Assembly (NCBI RefSeq): GCF_000591415.1
Contig: NZ_JEMF01000019.1
Location: 105,525 to 169,524, forward strand
Length of the DNA stretch: 64,000 nt
Direction: 5' to 3'
From: Cobetia crustatorum
GTDB lineage: Bacteria; Pseudomonadota; Gammaproteobacteria; Pseudomonadales; Halomonadaceae
The translations under genes were made by a program, and so were the position numbers. The notes below the pieces were generated by a model, which was given only the letters and a program-made list of their open reading frames with translations, was not told the origin of the DNA and did no database searches. The stretch's first letter is position 1. Each line of letters opens with the position of its first letter. This document shows, piece after piece, positions 25,352-35,539 of this stretch.

Positions 25352-26188
25352 ATGAACAAGAATGTTGAAATCGATAGCCAAAGCGTCGAGAACAAGGGGG
25401 CAGGAAGCCAAAGGCCTGATGTCCTGACCACACGCCAGCAGCAAATTCTCGAACGGCTGGCGCGCGAAGGCCAGTTGGCGGTTGAACCGCTGGCGGCGCA
25501 TTTTTCTGTCACACCACAGACCATCAGGCGTGATCTCGGCGCGTTATGTGAACGCGGATTGGCACGCCGGCGCCATGGTGGCATCGAGCGTCCACCTGGC
25601 GGTCACAATCTCGTCCACTCTCAGCGCAGCGTCATGGCACGCTCTGCCAAGCAGAAGATGGCGGCTAGAGTGGTCGATGAAATCCCCGATGGTGCCTCAC
25701 TTGCACTCGGCATTGGCACCAGTGTGGTCGCGGTCGCAGAAGCGCTGATCGCTCGGCGCGGCCTCCGTGTCATCACCAACAATCTGCAAGTCGCGCAAGT
25801 GTTATCCAACCACCCCGATATCGGCGTACAGCTGGCCGAAGGACGACTACGACCGCAGGACCTTGACGTAGTCGGCAGTGCCACTGTGGCGTTCTTTACA
25901 CGTCATCAAGTGGATATTGCCGTGCTGGGCTGTGGAGGTTTGGATGCCAAGGGGTTGCTGGATTTCGACCCTGAAGAAGCAGCGGTCAGCCGCGCTCTGC
26001 TCGATCATGCGCAACGACGAATCCTGGTCGTGGATGCCAGCAAATGGGGGCGTGCCGCCATGTGCCGTATTGGCACGCTCAACGCTGTCGACTTGCTGGT
26101 CACCGACGAACCGCCGCATCGCGCAGACTATCGCACAGCACTGAATGCAGCAGGCAAGCACTCACTACAGGTCAGATTTACCACCTGA
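25352..26188 (+). CDS. DeoR/GlpR-family transcriptional regulator
   Basis: This 278-residue regulator has an N-terminal DeoR helix-turn-helix (TTRQQQILERLAREGQLAVE; FSVTPQTIRRDLGALCERGL) and a C-terminal DeoRC sensor domain with the sugar-phosphate-binding signature ALGIGTSVVAVAEAL and ITNNLQVAQVLS. It is closest in layout to GlpR, the glycerol-3-phosphate repressor. It follows ugpQ by only 7 bp and is probably in the same operon, so glycerol-3-phosphate from UgpQ is the likely effector; I infer this from position. There is a long N-terminal tail (about 25 residues) before the HTH. Confidence 0.9.
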   Translation: MNKNVEIDSQSVENKGAGSQRPDVLTTRQQQILERLAREGQLAVEPLAAHFSVTPQTIRRDLGALCERGLARRRHGGIERPPGGHNLVHSQRSVMARSAKQKMAARVVDEIPDGASLALGIGTSVVAVAEALIARRGLRVITNNLQVAQVLSNHPDIGVQLAEGRLRPQDLDVVGSATVAFFTRHQVDIAVLGCGGLDAKGLLDFDPEEAAVSRALLDHAQRRILVVDASKWGRAAMCRIGTLNAVDLLVTDEPPHRADYRTALNAAGKHSLQVRFTT

Positions 26189-26259
26189 GTCGTAATTGAA
26201 CAGATATTACTCGCAGCGTATTTCGCGCCTCGTCGCCCATAAGGATGGTCGGATTCACC

Positions 26260-27057
26260 ATGCAAGCCTTTGCCCATTGTCCCACCAGCACGCTGTCAGG
26301 CATTCGCTATCTGCTGACTGATATTGACGACACTCTCACGCGAGAAGGCCGTCTGAATGCCTCGACGCTAGCAGCACTGGAGCGTCTGGCCGCAGCTGGC
26401 ATCCAGGTCATTCCAGTCACTGGGGGCTGTGCTGGCTGGTGTGATCACATTGCGCGCACCTGGCCCGTCGCCGCTGTGATTGGCGAGAACGGCGCCTTTG
26501 CTTTTCGCTTGCAAGGCCAACGATTACTGACCACCTGGTGGGAAGATGAGGCGCGTCTACGGGCACGTCAGCGGCATGTGATGACAGTCACGCGTCAGCT
26601 GCTGCTCAATCATCCGCAAGCGGCACTCGCACAAGATCAACCCTTCCGCTTCGCCGATGTCGCGGTAGACCACTGCCAAGCCGTGACTCCCCTATCCCAA
26701 CAGGAGATCCAAGCCATCATTACCGGGTTCACCGCGGCCGGTATTCAGGCGCGCGCCAGCTCCATTCACATCAATGCCTGGCAGGGTGAATTCGACAAGG
26801 CACGCATGGCTGTACGTCTGCTGACCGAAACCTTTGGGCTCGACCGCATGCAGCTGGAAAACGAGGTGATGTATGTCGGTGATGCCCCGAATGATGCGCC
26901 GATGTTTGCCACCTTCCGGCACACCGTTGGCGTAGCCAATATTATCAAGCATCGTGCCTCACTCGGCTGGGAGCCCACTTGGCTAACCCGCCATAGCCAC
27001 GGTGCAGGGGTTGAGGAAATTGCTGATGCGCTGATCGTAGCGCGCAAAATCTCTTGA
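26260..27057 (+). CDS. HAD-superfamily hydrolase (Cof/IIB type)
   Basis: A 265-residue haloacid dehalogenase-type phosphatase. Motif I is LLTDIDDTLTREG with the nucleophile Asp and the acid/base Asp two residues later; motif II is PVTGG; a IIB-type cap follows with EFDKARMAVRLL (motif III Lys); motif IV is VGDAPNDAPMF. It is the last gene after ugpBAECQ and the DeoR gene and would be cotranscribed. A glycerol-3-phosphate phosphatase that frees phosphate and glycerol would suit the setting, but family IIB acts on many sugar phosphates, including mannosyl-3-phosphoglycerate, and sequence alone does not choose. Start at 26260 or five codons upstream. Confidence 0.85.
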   Translation: MQAFAHCPTSTLSGIRYLLTDIDDTLTREGRLNASTLAALERLAAAGIQVIPVTGGCAGWCDHIARTWPVAAVIGENGAFAFRLQGQRLLTTWWEDEARLRARQRHVMTVTRQLLLNHPQAALAQDQPFRFADVAVDHCQAVTPLSQQEIQAIITGFTAAGIQARASSIHINAWQGEFDKARMAVRLLTETFGLDRMQLENEVMYVGDAPNDAPMFATFRHTVGVANIIKHRASLGWEPTWLTRHSHGAGVEEIADALIVARKIS

Positions 27058-27091
27058 GGATCAACGCCATTAAAAGCTAATACAGGCACAT

Positions 27092-27130
27092 AAAAAAGCC
27101 CGCAACAGACTAACGATGCGGGCTTTTATT
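27092..27130. terminator. bidirectional intrinsic terminator, HAD gene / trpC
   Basis: AAAAGCCCGCA pairs with TGCGGGCTTTT around a loop of about 12 bases with A and T runs on each side, between the convergent HAD gene (+) and trpC (-). Confidence 0.9.
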
Positions 27131-27173
27131 ATCTCAAGGATAATTAATCAGTATTTTATCATGCCATTAATAA

Positions 27174-28001
27174 TCAAAAGAACAGCCCTTTCAGGCCTAC
27201 CCCTGGGTCAGCAAAGCGCATGAAGGCTTCACCGACCAGGAATCCATGTACGCCGCCATCACGCATTTTCGCCACATCGTCACGAGTGTGAATACCAGAC
27301 TCAGTCACGACACGCACACCCTCTGGCATGTTTGCCAACAGGTCGAGCGTGGTCTCCAGCGATGTCTCAAACGTACGCAGGTCACGATTGTTGATACCAA
27401 CCAACTCGATGCCCAACGCCAATGCACGCTTGAGCTCTTCCGCGTCATGCACCTCAACCAGCACGTCCATGCCCAGTTCGCGCGCTTGTGCATATAGCGC
27501 ACTCAACTGGACATCATCCAGTGCCGCGACGATCAGCAGGATGCAATCAGCGCCAATGGCACGTGCTTCCAACACCTGGTACGGATGAATGATGAAGTCC
27601 TTGCGGATCACCGGGATCGAGACGGCGTCGCGCGCCTCGATCATGAAGTCTTCATGCCCCTGAAAGAAATCGGCATCGGTCAGCACGGACAGACAGGCGG
27701 CACCCGCCTGCTCATAGGCCACGGCAATTTCGGTTGGCACGAAGTCTTCACGAATCACACCCTTTGACGGCGAGGCCTTCTTGACCTCGGCAATGATCGC
27801 GGGCTCACCGCGGTCAATCCGTGACGTCAATGCTGCAATGAAGCCACGCGGTGCGCTCTGCTTTTCGATAAGGGCATGCAGGTCAGCCTCACTCACCGCA
27901 GCACTACGCTCGGAAATCTCTTCTTCCTTACGCGCCAGAATCTTGGCCAGAATGGTCGGCAGTACCTTGTCACTGGCACCGCTCAGGCTATCAGTATTCA
28001 T
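27174..28001 (-). CDS. trpC: indole-3-glycerol-phosphate synthase
   Basis: TrpC closes the indole ring in tryptophan synthesis, converting CdRP to indole-3-glycerol phosphate. The 275-residue single-function enzyme (not fused to TrpF) has the TIM-barrel motifs [16 protein letters not shown] with a catalytic Lys, [48 protein letters not shown] and [11 protein letters not shown]. Its ATG overlaps the trpD stop by one base (TGATG). It is last of trpG-trpD-trpC on the minus strand. trpF, trpB and trpA are not in the window. Confidence 0.97.
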   Translation of the reverse strand: MNTDSLSGASDKVLPTILAKILARKEEEISERSAAVSEADLHALIEKQSAPRGFIAALTSRIDRGEPAIIAEVKKASPSKGVIREDFVPTEIAVAYEQAGAACLSVLTDADFFQGHEDFMIEARDAVSIPVIRKDFIIHPYQVLEARAIGADCILLIVAALDDVQLSALYAQARELGMDVLVEVHDAEELKRALALGIELVGINNRDLRTFETSLETTLDLLANMPEGVRVVTESGIHTRDDVAKMRDGGVHGFLVGEAFMRFADPGVGLKGLFF

Positions 28002-29047
28002 CAGCGAGACGCTCCTTCGCTATTGACCTGGGCAAACACGCGTGTGAAGTCCGCTAGCTCTTTCATCTTTTCAAACGGCAGCTTGCTGGCCTGCACATCT
28101 TCGGCAATGTTGACGCCTTCCTTGAGACTATCGGCAATACCCGCGACGTAAAGTGCAGCACCAGCATTCAGCGCGACGATATCACCAGCGGGCCCCTCTT
28201 CCCCTTTCAAGGCGCATTGCACCAGCTTGAGGCTGTCGTCAGAGGTTTCTACCGCCAGTGAATCGAGCGACTGACGCGCGATCCCGAAGTCTTCCGGCGC
28301 GATACGATACTCGAGAATCTCACCATCCTTCAGCTCATTGACCAGCGTCGGTGCCGCCAGTGAAATCTCATCCAATCCATCATCGCTATGTACGACTAGC
28401 GCATGTTCAGCCCCGAGTCGCTTGAGCGCTTCGGCCATCAATGGCACTAGTGCGGCGTCATAAACGCCTAGCACCTGGCGAGTAGCACCAGCAGGATTGG
28501 TCAACGGACCAAGAATATTGAATACCGTGCGCACACCCAACTCACGGCGCGGACCAATGACGTGGCGCATCGCAGCATGGTGGTTCGGCGCGAACATGAA
28601 GCCGACTCCGATATCATCGATACAACGCCCCACCTGCACAGCATTCAGCGCAAGATTGATACCGGCGGCTTCGAGCAGGTCCGCACTGCCAGAGGAGGAA
28701 GAAACACTGCGATTGCCATGCTTGGCGACATGACCACCCGCTGCCGCCACCACAAAGCTGGCTGCAGTGGAGACATTGAATAGATTAGCGCCGTCACCGC
28801 CGGTACCGACGATATCAACCGCATCCGTGGCACGCACACTGACGCGCGTCATCAACTCACGCATGACTTGAGCAGCAGCGGCCACTTCATCAACCGTCTC
28901 GCCCTTCATGGATAGCGCCATCAACAGTGCGCCTATCTGCGCCTGGGTCGCTTCGCCCGTCATGATCGCCATCATCACTGCATGGGTATCGTCGTAGCTC
29001 AGGTGCTGGCGGCGCATCACTGCGCCGATCGCCTCTCGCATCTGCAT
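28001..29047 (-). CDS. trpD: anthranilate phosphoribosyltransferase
   Basis: TrpD joins anthranilate to PRPP. The 348-residue protein has the nucleoside-phosphorylase-type motifs [17 protein letters not shown] (PRPP site), [40 protein letters not shown] and [14 protein letters not shown]. The ATG at 29047 was chosen because GGAGA lies 8 bp ahead and the protein then begins like known TrpD; an upstream in-frame extension is unlikely. It is single-function, separate from TrpG. It follows trpG by 87 bp and overlaps trpC. Confidence 0.96.
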   Translation of the reverse strand: MQMREAIGAVMRRQHLSYDDTHAVMMAIMTGEATQAQIGALLMALSMKGETVDEVAAAAQVMRELMTRVSVRATDAVDIVGTGGDGANLFNVSTAASFVVAAAGGHVAKHGNRSVSSSSGSADLLEAAGINLALNAVQVGRCIDDIGVGFMFAPNHHAAMRHVIGPRRELGVRTVFNILGPLTNPAGATRQVLGVYDAALVPLMAEALKRLGAEHALVVHSDDGLDEISLAAPTLVNELKDGEILEYRIAPEDFGIARQSLDSLAVETSDDSLKLVQCALKGEEGPAGDIVALNAGAALYVAGIADSLKEGVNIAEDVQASKLPFEKMKELADFTRVFAQVNSEGASR

Positions 29048-29134
29048 GTTCAATCTCTCCGTGAGCGCTAAACAGTCATCACTGGCGCATGACAATAAAA
29101 AGGAGCAGGGAAATTCTGCAACAACATCAACCAA

Positions 29135-29770
29135 TCAAGTGCTCTTGGAAACCGCACTTCTTTTTAGATAATTAGCTAAAAGCTCATGACCCTGCAAAGT
29201 AAGGATTGACTCAGGGTGGAATTGAACACCCTCTACATCAAGCTCTCGATGACGCAGACCCATGATCAGCTGCGGAGTCACATCGTCATCACCTGTCCAG
29301 CTGGTCACTTCAAGCGTTGCTGGCAAGCTATCACGATCCACGACTAGCGAATGGTAGCGGGTCACCTCCAATGGCTCAGCCAGTCCAGCGAAAACACCAC
29401 TATTGTTGTGACGCACGGCTGATGTCTTGCCGTGCATCACCTGCGATGCACGCACCACCTTGCCACCGTACACCTGACCGATGGCCTGGTGGCCAAGGCA
29501 GACGCCCAGAATCGGTAGCTTACCGGCAAAGTGACGAATGACATCCATCGTGATGCCCGCTTCATTAGGCGTACACGGGCCTGGCCCCAACACCAGATGT
29601 GACGGCGCAAGCGTCTCGATATCGTCAAGCGTCAAGGCGTCATTGCGTATCGTGATCACCTCAGCCCCCAGCTCACTCAGGTACTGGACGATGTTGTAGG
29701 TAAAGCTATCGAAGTTATCGATCATCAGCACGCGAGGAGTGCTGGCATCCCGGGAAGTAAATGCTTGCAT
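29135..29770 (-). CDS. trpG: anthranilate synthase component II (glutamine amidotransferase)
   Basis: TrpG supplies ammonia from glutamine to TrpE in making anthranilate. The 211-residue class I amidotransferase has [30 protein letters not shown], the catalytic Cys in [15 protein letters not shown] and the catalytic His-Glu in [10 protein letters not shown]. The start at 29770 gives a 14-residue extension before the usual beginning; an internal ATG at 29725 has no ribosome site. It may also serve para-aminobenzoate synthesis, as often happens when one subunit is shared. It lies 312 bp downstream of trpE, beyond a terminator-like hairpin. Confidence 0.94.
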   Translation of the reverse strand: MQAFTSRDASTPRVLMIDNFDSFTYNIVQYLSELGAEVITIRNDALTLDDIETLAPSHLVLGPGPCTPNEAGITMDVIRHFAGKLPILGVCLGHQAIGQVYGGKVVRASQVMHGKTSAVRHNNSGVFAGLAEPLEVTRYHSLVVDRDSLPATLEVTSWTGDDDVTPQLIMGLRHRELDVEGVQFHPESILTLQGHELLANYLKRSAVSKST

Positions 29771-30082
29771 GGTTCGTGTCCATTATCGGGAGCGGGTCAT
29801 GAGGCAAATGAATGCGTCGCTGCCTGCTCTCCTGTGATTCCGCGCCTGCCATCCAGTAACGAAAATGCCGCCCTGGTCGGCGGCATTTTCGTGGTCGTAC
29901 GTCCTCAAACTTCAGACATGCGAAAGCCGCCCCCTTGTCAGGAGCGCCACCACTGCAGGCTGAATTCGTACTGGGAGCGTATTGTCATGTCATCAATAGT
30001 GCGTTGAGCTGACGAGGGTGTCAATCGCAGGAACGGCTTAACGGTACACCCGTTCCTGTGATCACTTCGCCGCGCGCGCAAC
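29771..30082. other. trpE-trpG spacer with two hairpins
   Basis: This 312-bp spacer separates trpE from trpG. Besides the terminator at 29861-29890, it holds a hairpin in which CAGGAACGG (from 30029) pairs with CCGTTCCTG, just after the trpE stop, without a T run. No coding sequence is evident. A trpGDC promoter probably lies here, but I found no clear match and no leader peptide with Trp codons. Confidence 0.55.
29861..29890 (-). terminator. intrinsic terminator between trpE and trpG
   Basis: GAAAATGCCGCC pairs with GGCGGCATTTTC around CTGGTC, with a T run on each strand. It would end trpE transcription before trpG, or act as an attenuator of trpGDC. Confidence 0.82.
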
Positions 30083-31573
30083 TCAGTCCAGATTATCCAG
30101 GCCGCGTTCGGCCATCGCGACGGCGCGGAACAGCGCCCGCCCCTTGTTGAGCGTTTCATCCCACTCAGACTGCGGCACAGAATCGGCAACGATACCGGCA
30201 CCGGCCTGTACGTGCAGCACCTTGTCCTTGAGCACTGCGGTACGAATCGCGATCGCGGTGTCCATATTGCCGTGCCAGGAGAGATAGCCCACCGCGCCCG
30301 AGTAGATACCGCGCTTGACCGGCTCCAGCTCGTCGATGATTTCCATCGCGCGAATCTTCGGTGCGCCGGACAGCGTACCTGCCGGGAAGGTCGCACGCAG
30401 CACATCCATCGGGCCAAGGCCTTCTTTCAGCTTGCCAGTGACATTGGACACGATGTGCATGACATGAGAATAACGCTCAACCGCCATCTGATCGGTCACC
30501 TTGACGGTACCTGTCTGGCTGATACGACCTGCATCGTTACGCCCCAGATCGATCAACATCAGATGCTCGGCGATTTCCTTCGGGTCAGACAGCAGGTCTT
30601 TCTCGAGCGCGAGATCTTCTTCTTCCGTCGCGCCACGCACACGCGTTCCCGCGATGGGGCGAACAGAGACTTCACCATCTTCAAGGCGCGAGAGAATCTC
30701 CGGCGACGAGCCGATGACGTGGTGATCATCCAAATTGAAGAAGAACATGTACGGTGACGGATTCAAGCTACGCAGCGCACGATAAAGGTCCAACGGTGCG
30801 GCGCGATAAGGAATCGACATCCGTTGAGACGGCACGCATTGCATCACGTCACCGGCCAGCACGTATTCCTTGATCTTCTCGACGGCACCCTTGAAACCTT
30901 CCTCGGTGAAGCCGGAAGTGAAATCGGTCTCCTTGACCGGATCTCCCCCCGTACCGGGGCTTACAGTATTCAGCGTGGCACTGCGCAGCTGAATCTCGAG
31001 TCGCTCAAGGCGTTCACAGGCAGCGGTGTAGGCATTGTCGTTGGCAGGGTCAGCATGCGTCAGCAGCGTCAGACGGCCCGACAGATTATCGAAGATGACC
31101 AACTCATCGGCGACCATCAATAGAATGTCCGGCACACCCAGCGGGTCCGGCTTCACGACGCCACGCAGCTTCGGTTCGATATAACGCACGGTGTCATACC
31201 CGAAGTAACCCACCAGACCACCATTGAATCGCGGTGCACCTTCTATTACCGGCACGCGGAAGCGAGTCTGAAATGTCTCGATCCAGTCCAGCGGGTCTTC
31301 CACCTCAGCCACCCCCGTCTGTTCGCCATTGACCAGATGCGAGACAACCTGTCCACGCACTTCTATACGCTCTCGGCACGGCAGACCAATGATGGAGTAA
31401 CGCCCCCATTTCTCGCCGCCTTGCACGGACTCCAACAGGAAGGTCCACGGCATGTCGGCGAGCTTGAGATACGTCGATAGCGGTGTATCGAGGTCTGCCA
31501 GCACGTCACGGGTAACAGGAATGCGGTTATAGCCGGCATCGGCCAATTCAGCGAAGCGTTGTGGGGTCATCAT
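30083..31573 (-). CDS. trpE: anthranilate synthase component I
   Basis: TrpE makes anthranilate from chorismate with ammonia from TrpG. The 496-residue protein has the N-terminal tryptophan feedback site ([19 protein letters not shown], with the conserved LLES), and the chorismate-binding core with [50 protein letters not shown] and [20 protein letters not shown] (catalytic regions). The start at 31573 is a double ATG with AAGGA upstream. It follows gph by 123 bp, the rpe-gph-trpE order of pseudomonads, but is separated from trpGDC by a terminator. Confidence 0.97.
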   Translation of the reverse strand: MMTPQRFAELADAGYNRIPVTRDVLADLDTPLSTYLKLADMPWTFLLESVQGGEKWGRYSIIGLPCRERIEVRGQVVSHLVNGEQTGVAEVEDPLDWIETFQTRFRVPVIEGAPRFNGGLVGYFGYDTVRYIEPKLRGVVKPDPLGVPDILLMVADELVIFDNLSGRLTLLTHADPANDNAYTAACERLERLEIQLRSATLNTVSPGTGGDPVKETDFTSGFTEEGFKGAVEKIKEYVLAGDVMQCVPSQRMSIPYRAAPLDLYRALRSLNPSPYMFFFNLDDHHVIGSSPEILSRLEDGEVSVRPIAGTRVRGATEEEDLALEKDLLSDPKEIAEHLMLIDLGRNDAGRISQTGTVKVTDQMAVERYSHVMHIVSNVTGKLKEGLGPMDVLRATFPAGTLSGAPKIRAMEIIDELEPVKRGIYSGAVGYLSWHGNMDTAIAIRTAVLKDKVLHVQAGAGIVADSVPQSEWDETLNKGRALFRAVAMAERGLDNLD

Positions 31574-31696
31574 GACCTGCTGTTCCTTGCACGGGGGATG
31601 CTCTGCCAGCACGTGGCCGACGTGTATTGCAGAGTCTATCACTGCCGACGAGTGGCAGCAGTGCTCTCGACAGGCAAGATCACGCCGTATGGCATA

Positions 31697-32428
31697 TCAA
31701 TAAGTGGCCACCAGCGCAGCGAGTGATTCCACTAGATAATCCGGCTGACTGGCAGAGATCGGGTCACCATGGTTATAACCGTAAGGCACGGCTAACGTAC
31801 GGAAGCCTGCCGCCTTGCCGGCCGCGATGTCATGACGAGAATCACCGACCATCAACGCCTGGTTCGGCGTCACGCCCAAACGCTCAGCAACGAACAGTAA
31901 CGGTGCAGGGTCTGGCTTGCGTGTCGGTAGAGTGTCACCACCTAGCGCCAGCACGAAATGCTCCGCCAGTGAGAAATGTTCCAGCAGTGGCGCAATGAAG
32001 TCTTCTGGCTTATTGGTAATCAACGCCAGCGACAGACCTGCTCGATGCAAACCATCCAGGCACTCACGCGCGCCAGAGTACAATCGCGTACGACTACTGG
32101 GATCTGCCGCATAATGCGTCATGAATGCATGGTGCGCGCGCTCGACCATATCGATGTCATCGATTTGCCGTCCATGTGCCTGTAATGCACGCTCGACCAG
32201 CACACGCGAGCCATTGCCAACGAAATCACGCACACGTGTCTCGCCCAATGCCGACAGCCCTTCATCCTCAAGCATCAGATCAACGGCGTGAGCCAGGTCC
32301 GGCACGGAGTCGATCAAGGTACCGTCGAGATCAAAGGCGACCAACGCAATGCCCTGCAGTGCCGGGTGGCTGAGTTCAGAGGCTCTCTGAGAAGTCGCTG
32401 CGAGGCCATCTACAATGGTATCGGGCAT
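31697..32428 (-). CDS. gph: phosphoglycolate phosphatase
   Basis: Gph removes phosphate from 2-phosphoglycolate, formed in DNA 3'-phosphoglycolate repair. The 243-residue HAD hydrolase has motif I VAFDLDGTLIDSVPDL, motif II ALITNKPEDF, the conserved Lys in TRKPDPAPLLF and motif IV VGDSRHDIAAGKAAG, with a helical cap. The start at 32428 has AGGA 6 bp upstream (AGGAAATTTTATG); ATGs at 32443 and 32485 lack a site. It sits upstream of trpE as in pseudomonads, but ndh on the other strand separates it from rpe. Confidence 0.93.
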   Translation of the reverse strand: MPDTIVDGLAATSQRASELSHPALQGIALVAFDLDGTLIDSVPDLAHAVDLMLEDEGLSALGETRVRDFVGNGSRVLVERALQAHGRQIDDIDMVERAHHAFMTHYAADPSSRTRLYSGARECLDGLHRAGLSLALITNKPEDFIAPLLEHFSLAEHFVLALGGDTLPTRKPDPAPLLFVAERLGVTPNQALMVGDSRHDIAAGKAAGFRTLAVPYGYNHGDPISASQPDYLVESLAALVATY

Positions 32429-32709
32429 AAAATTTCCTGTCATGTCATCAGCCTGAAAACACTCGTTGCGAGTGAGTCTATTCATGCAACTCGACGTTTC
32501 TCAACTTTCGTTGGAAAATATCGTATAAAAACTACATTACTTGCCTCAACCACTATTAGCATGCCATCCAGAGCGTTACCATAGCGCCATTCAGTCGACC
32601 GTCCCTCCGGGTGTGGCGCCAGTGACATCGAGAAACCGCGCAGCCCGACGCTCCGGCGACAGCCAGATTTGTCTGTCCTTTTCGATCTTGTCACTTTCAG
32701 GAGCTACAC

Positions 32710-34010
32710 ATGGCTATTCCTCGCATCGTTGTTGTCGGCGGTGGCGCTGGCGGGCTAGAACTTGTCACCAAGCTTGGCCACAAGCTGGGTCGCAAGAAGA
32801 AAGCCGAAATCATCCTCATTGATCGCAATTCCACGCACATCTGGAAGCCACTGTTGCATGAAGTGGCCACTGGCGTGCTGGATTCCGGCCTCGATGAAGT
32901 GTCCTATCAGGGTCACTCCAAGACCCACGGCTACAAGTTTCAGCGCGGTACGCTTGAAAGCCTCAAGCGCGAAGAGAAGCAGCTGACACTGGCAGCCATT
33001 CACGATACCAAGGGCACCGTACTGCTGCCTGCTCGTCAGCTCAGCTATGATTATCTGGTGCTGTCACTGGGCAGTGTCTCCAATGACTTCGGTACCGAAG
33101 GCGTGGCCGAGTATTGCCACTTCCTAGATAGCCCGCAGCAGGCCGAGAAATTCCGTCGCGACATGCTCGATACCTTCCTGCGTTTCAGCGCCAATGGTGA
33201 TAAATGTGAGCGCCAGCAGCTCAACGTTGCCATCATTGCGCGGGTGCCACGGGCGTGGAGCTATCCGCAGAGCTGTTTGATGCCTCCAAGATGCTGCACA
33301 GCTATGGCTTCTCCTCTCTGGAAGACCGCCAGGTAAAGGTACACCTGATCGAAGCCGCGCCACGTATCCTGCCCGCCCTGCCAGAACGTATCGGCAAACC
33401 AGTCGCCAAGGAACTGAGCAAGCTGGGCGTCGATATTCATGTCGATACTCGCGTGACCTGCGCTGACTCACGTGGCATCACTACCGCCGATGGCACGCTG
33501 ATCGAGGCTGATCTGAGCGTGTGGGCCGCCGGCATTCGTGCGCCTTCGTTCCTCTCGGAACTGGGCCTGTCCACCGAACGCAATCATCAGGTCAAGGTTC
33601 ATCAGACCATGCAGAGCATTGATGATGAGTTCATCTTCGCGCTGGGCGATTGTGCCAGTTGCCCGCAACCGGACGACAAGCGCGTTCCGCCCCGTGCCCA
33701 GGCCGCTCACCAGCAAGCCAGCTTGATGGTCAAGAATCTGCGCGCTGCGTTGGCCGGCAAGCCACTGAAAGAGTTCCTCTTCAAGGACTACGGTTCATTG
33801 ATCTCGCTGGCACACTTCGACGCGGTCGGCTCACTGATGCGTGGCGCCTCCGCTCGCTCACTGTTCATCGAGGGTCGCCTGGCCAAGTTCTTCTATGCCT
33901 CGCTGTATCGCATGCACCAGATGGCGATACACGGTGTGGTCAAGACGGGAATGACAGTTATCGTCGACGGACTCAATCGCTATCTGCGCCCGAAGATGAA
34001 GCTGCATTGA
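32710..34010 (+). CDS. ndh: NADH dehydrogenase type II (frameshifted as sequenced)
   Basis: Ndh is the single-subunit, non-proton-pumping NADH:quinone oxidoreductase, a peripheral inner-membrane flavoprotein. It has the FAD motif IVVVGGGAGGLELVTKLG, DRNSTHIWKPLLHEVATG, LSYDYLVLSLGSVSNDFG, the NADH motif (IIGAGATGVELSAEL when corrected), and FALGDCAS with the FAD-binding Asp, then a C-terminal membrane-anchoring region. The frame breaks near 33238 at the NADH glycine motif: attgcgcggg should be attggcgcggg. Corrected length is 433 residues (E. coli 434). AGGAG precedes the ATG. It is inserted on the opposite strand between gph and rpe. I read the shift as sequencing error. Confidence 0.92.
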
Positions 34011-34054
34011 TCAATCGCTGAACCCTGCTCTCCTGCTACATCACGATGCATAAC

Positions 34055-34092
34055 GTAAAACGCCCCCAGCGAACTCCGCTGGGGCGTTTTAC
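34055..34092. terminator. bidirectional intrinsic terminator, ndh / GIY-YIG gene
   Basis: GTAAAACGCCCC pairs with GGGGCGTTTTAC, with AGC/GCT continuing the stem inward, between convergent genes. Confidence 0.92.
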
Positions 34093-34153
34093 GTTCAAGG
34101 TCTCGCCATGGCTACTGATGGCGCTCAATCCTGATAACAATCAACCTTGATGC

Positions 34154-34458
34154 TTACTCGAGCAAGCTATCCAACTTCAACTCGCCGGCAATCAACTGCC
34201 GCTTGGCGGCTACGCTGAGCTGCTTGACGCGATACTCAAGCTTGAGTGCACGCGAACGATCACCCACCGCCTGTTGATAACACAGTGTCAGCGGCCCCTT
34301 CCCTCTTAGGCACGTGCACCGCGCTTGCCACACTCATGCTCGCCTAACCGTCGCATCACGTCCGTGCTGATGCCGGTATATAGACGCCCCTGCGCGGTCA
34401 ACAGCAGATATAGAAACCACTCACTGCCTGACGGCTTGGCAGCTTCTGGCTCGTCCAT
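34154..34458 (-). CDS. GIY-YIG nuclease-domain protein (frameshifted as sequenced)
   Basis: This is a small single-domain GIY-YIG protein of the UPF0213/YhbQ type. The signature is present: [17 protein letters not shown] supplies the GIY-like and YIG-like elements, followed by the Arg of [17 protein letters not shown]. The frame breaks near 34310: as sequenced it stops after GARA, but one extra base restores [20 protein letters not shown] and [19 protein letters not shown] to a stop at 34154, giving 101 residues, the normal size. The start is 7 bp after the rpe stop, so the two are probably cotranscribed. Its cellular role is unknown; nuclease activity is inferred from the fold. Confidence 0.85.
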
Positions 34459-34465
34459 GTCCCTG

Positions 34466-35188
34466 TCAGCCACGCACACTGGCCAGCTCAGCACGTAGCT
34501 TGGCCAGCACGCTGTCATAACGATTGGCATCGCTATCGCGACGGGCATTGAAGATGGCAGAGCCCGCAACAAAGGTATCCGCACCAGCACGTGCGATCTC
34601 GGCGATATTATCCACCTTCACGCCACCGTCGATCTCAAGGCGGATGTTGTAGCCGGAGGCATCGATACGACGACGTGCTTCACGCAGCTTGTCGAGCGTA
34701 CCCGGGATGAAGGACTGGCCGCCGAAGCCCGGGTTGACACTCATCAGCAAGATCATGTCGACCTTATCCATCACGTAATCAAGGTAAGACAGCGGTGTGG
34801 CCGGATTGAAGACCAGGCCCGACTTGCAGCCTGCGCCACGAATCAACTGCAAGGAGCGATCAACGTGGCCAGAGGCTTCTGGGTGGAAGGTGATGTAGCT
34901 GGCGCCCGCCTCGGCGAAATCCCCGATCATGCGGTCCACCGGCGTCACCATCAGATGCGCATCAATTTCGGCCGTAATGCCGTAATCACGCAGCGCCTTG
35001 CACACCATCGGCCCAATGGTGAGGTTGGGCACATAGTGGTTATCCATCACGTCGAAGTGAACGATGTCAGCACCAGAGGCGAGTACATCATCGACTTCTT
35101 GCCCTAGACGGGCGAAGTCAGCTGACAAGATCGACGGAGCAATCTTGAAGTCGTTCGGCAATAGATCAGACATGTCATCAAGGGCCAT
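34466..35188 (-). CDS. rpe: ribulose-phosphate 3-epimerase
   Basis: Rpe interconverts ribulose-5-phosphate and xylulose-5-phosphate in the pentose phosphate pathway. The 240-residue TIM barrel has [20 protein letters not shown], the metal-binding segment [42 protein letters not shown] and [12 protein letters not shown]. The start is one of two ATGs (35188 or 35173), neither with a strong site. It is transcribed with the GIY-YIG gene. In pseudomonads rpe leads into gph-trpE; here ndh interrupts that order. Confidence 0.96.
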   Translation of the reverse strand: MALDDMSDLLPNDFKIAPSILSADFARLGQEVDDVLASGADIVHFDVMDNHYVPNLTIGPMVCKALRDYGITAEIDAHLMVTPVDRMIGDFAEAGASYITFHPEASGHVDRSLQLIRGAGCKSGLVFNPATPLSYLDYVMDKVDMILLMSVNPGFGGQSFIPGTLDKLREARRRIDASGYNIRLEIDGGVKVDNIAEIARAGADTFVAGSAIFNARRDSDANRYDSVLAKLRAELASVRG

Positions 35189-35539
35189 CAGGAAGTGGAG
35201 ATACCATTTTACGTCACCCTCTCACAAAAAACAGGCGACGTGTGAAGGCAATACAAGCATAAAGATGGGCAGTGTATACAGCGCTTAACTGCCAATAAAA
35301 AAAGGCCAACATGGCGGCGTGCGCATCCGAGAATACAGATCGGTGTTGAAATTCATGTATTAGCATCTGATAGTTAACAGATCCGTCGTGTGCAAAGGGA
35401 CAAAGCATATGGGCCTCCGGGGTCATATCAACACAACTGCCACACCGGCTGACGGATGCTTGTGCCGTCACGCGCATGGCTCTCGCATCATCTGCTGACC
35501 ATGCAGCACTCCAATAATGATAAATGGAACATACCACTC
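35189..35539. other. gene-free divergent spacer, rpe / ggt
   Basis: This 351-bp spacer holds no convincing gene. It is A/T-richer than its neighbours in the first 200 bp, as expected for divergent promoters, but I could not fix a -35/-10 pair. Confidence 0.5.

Noticed and set aside
31574..31696. trp leader peptide and attenuator before trpE
   Set aside because: No short frame with consecutive Trp codons; only a weak hairpin is present.
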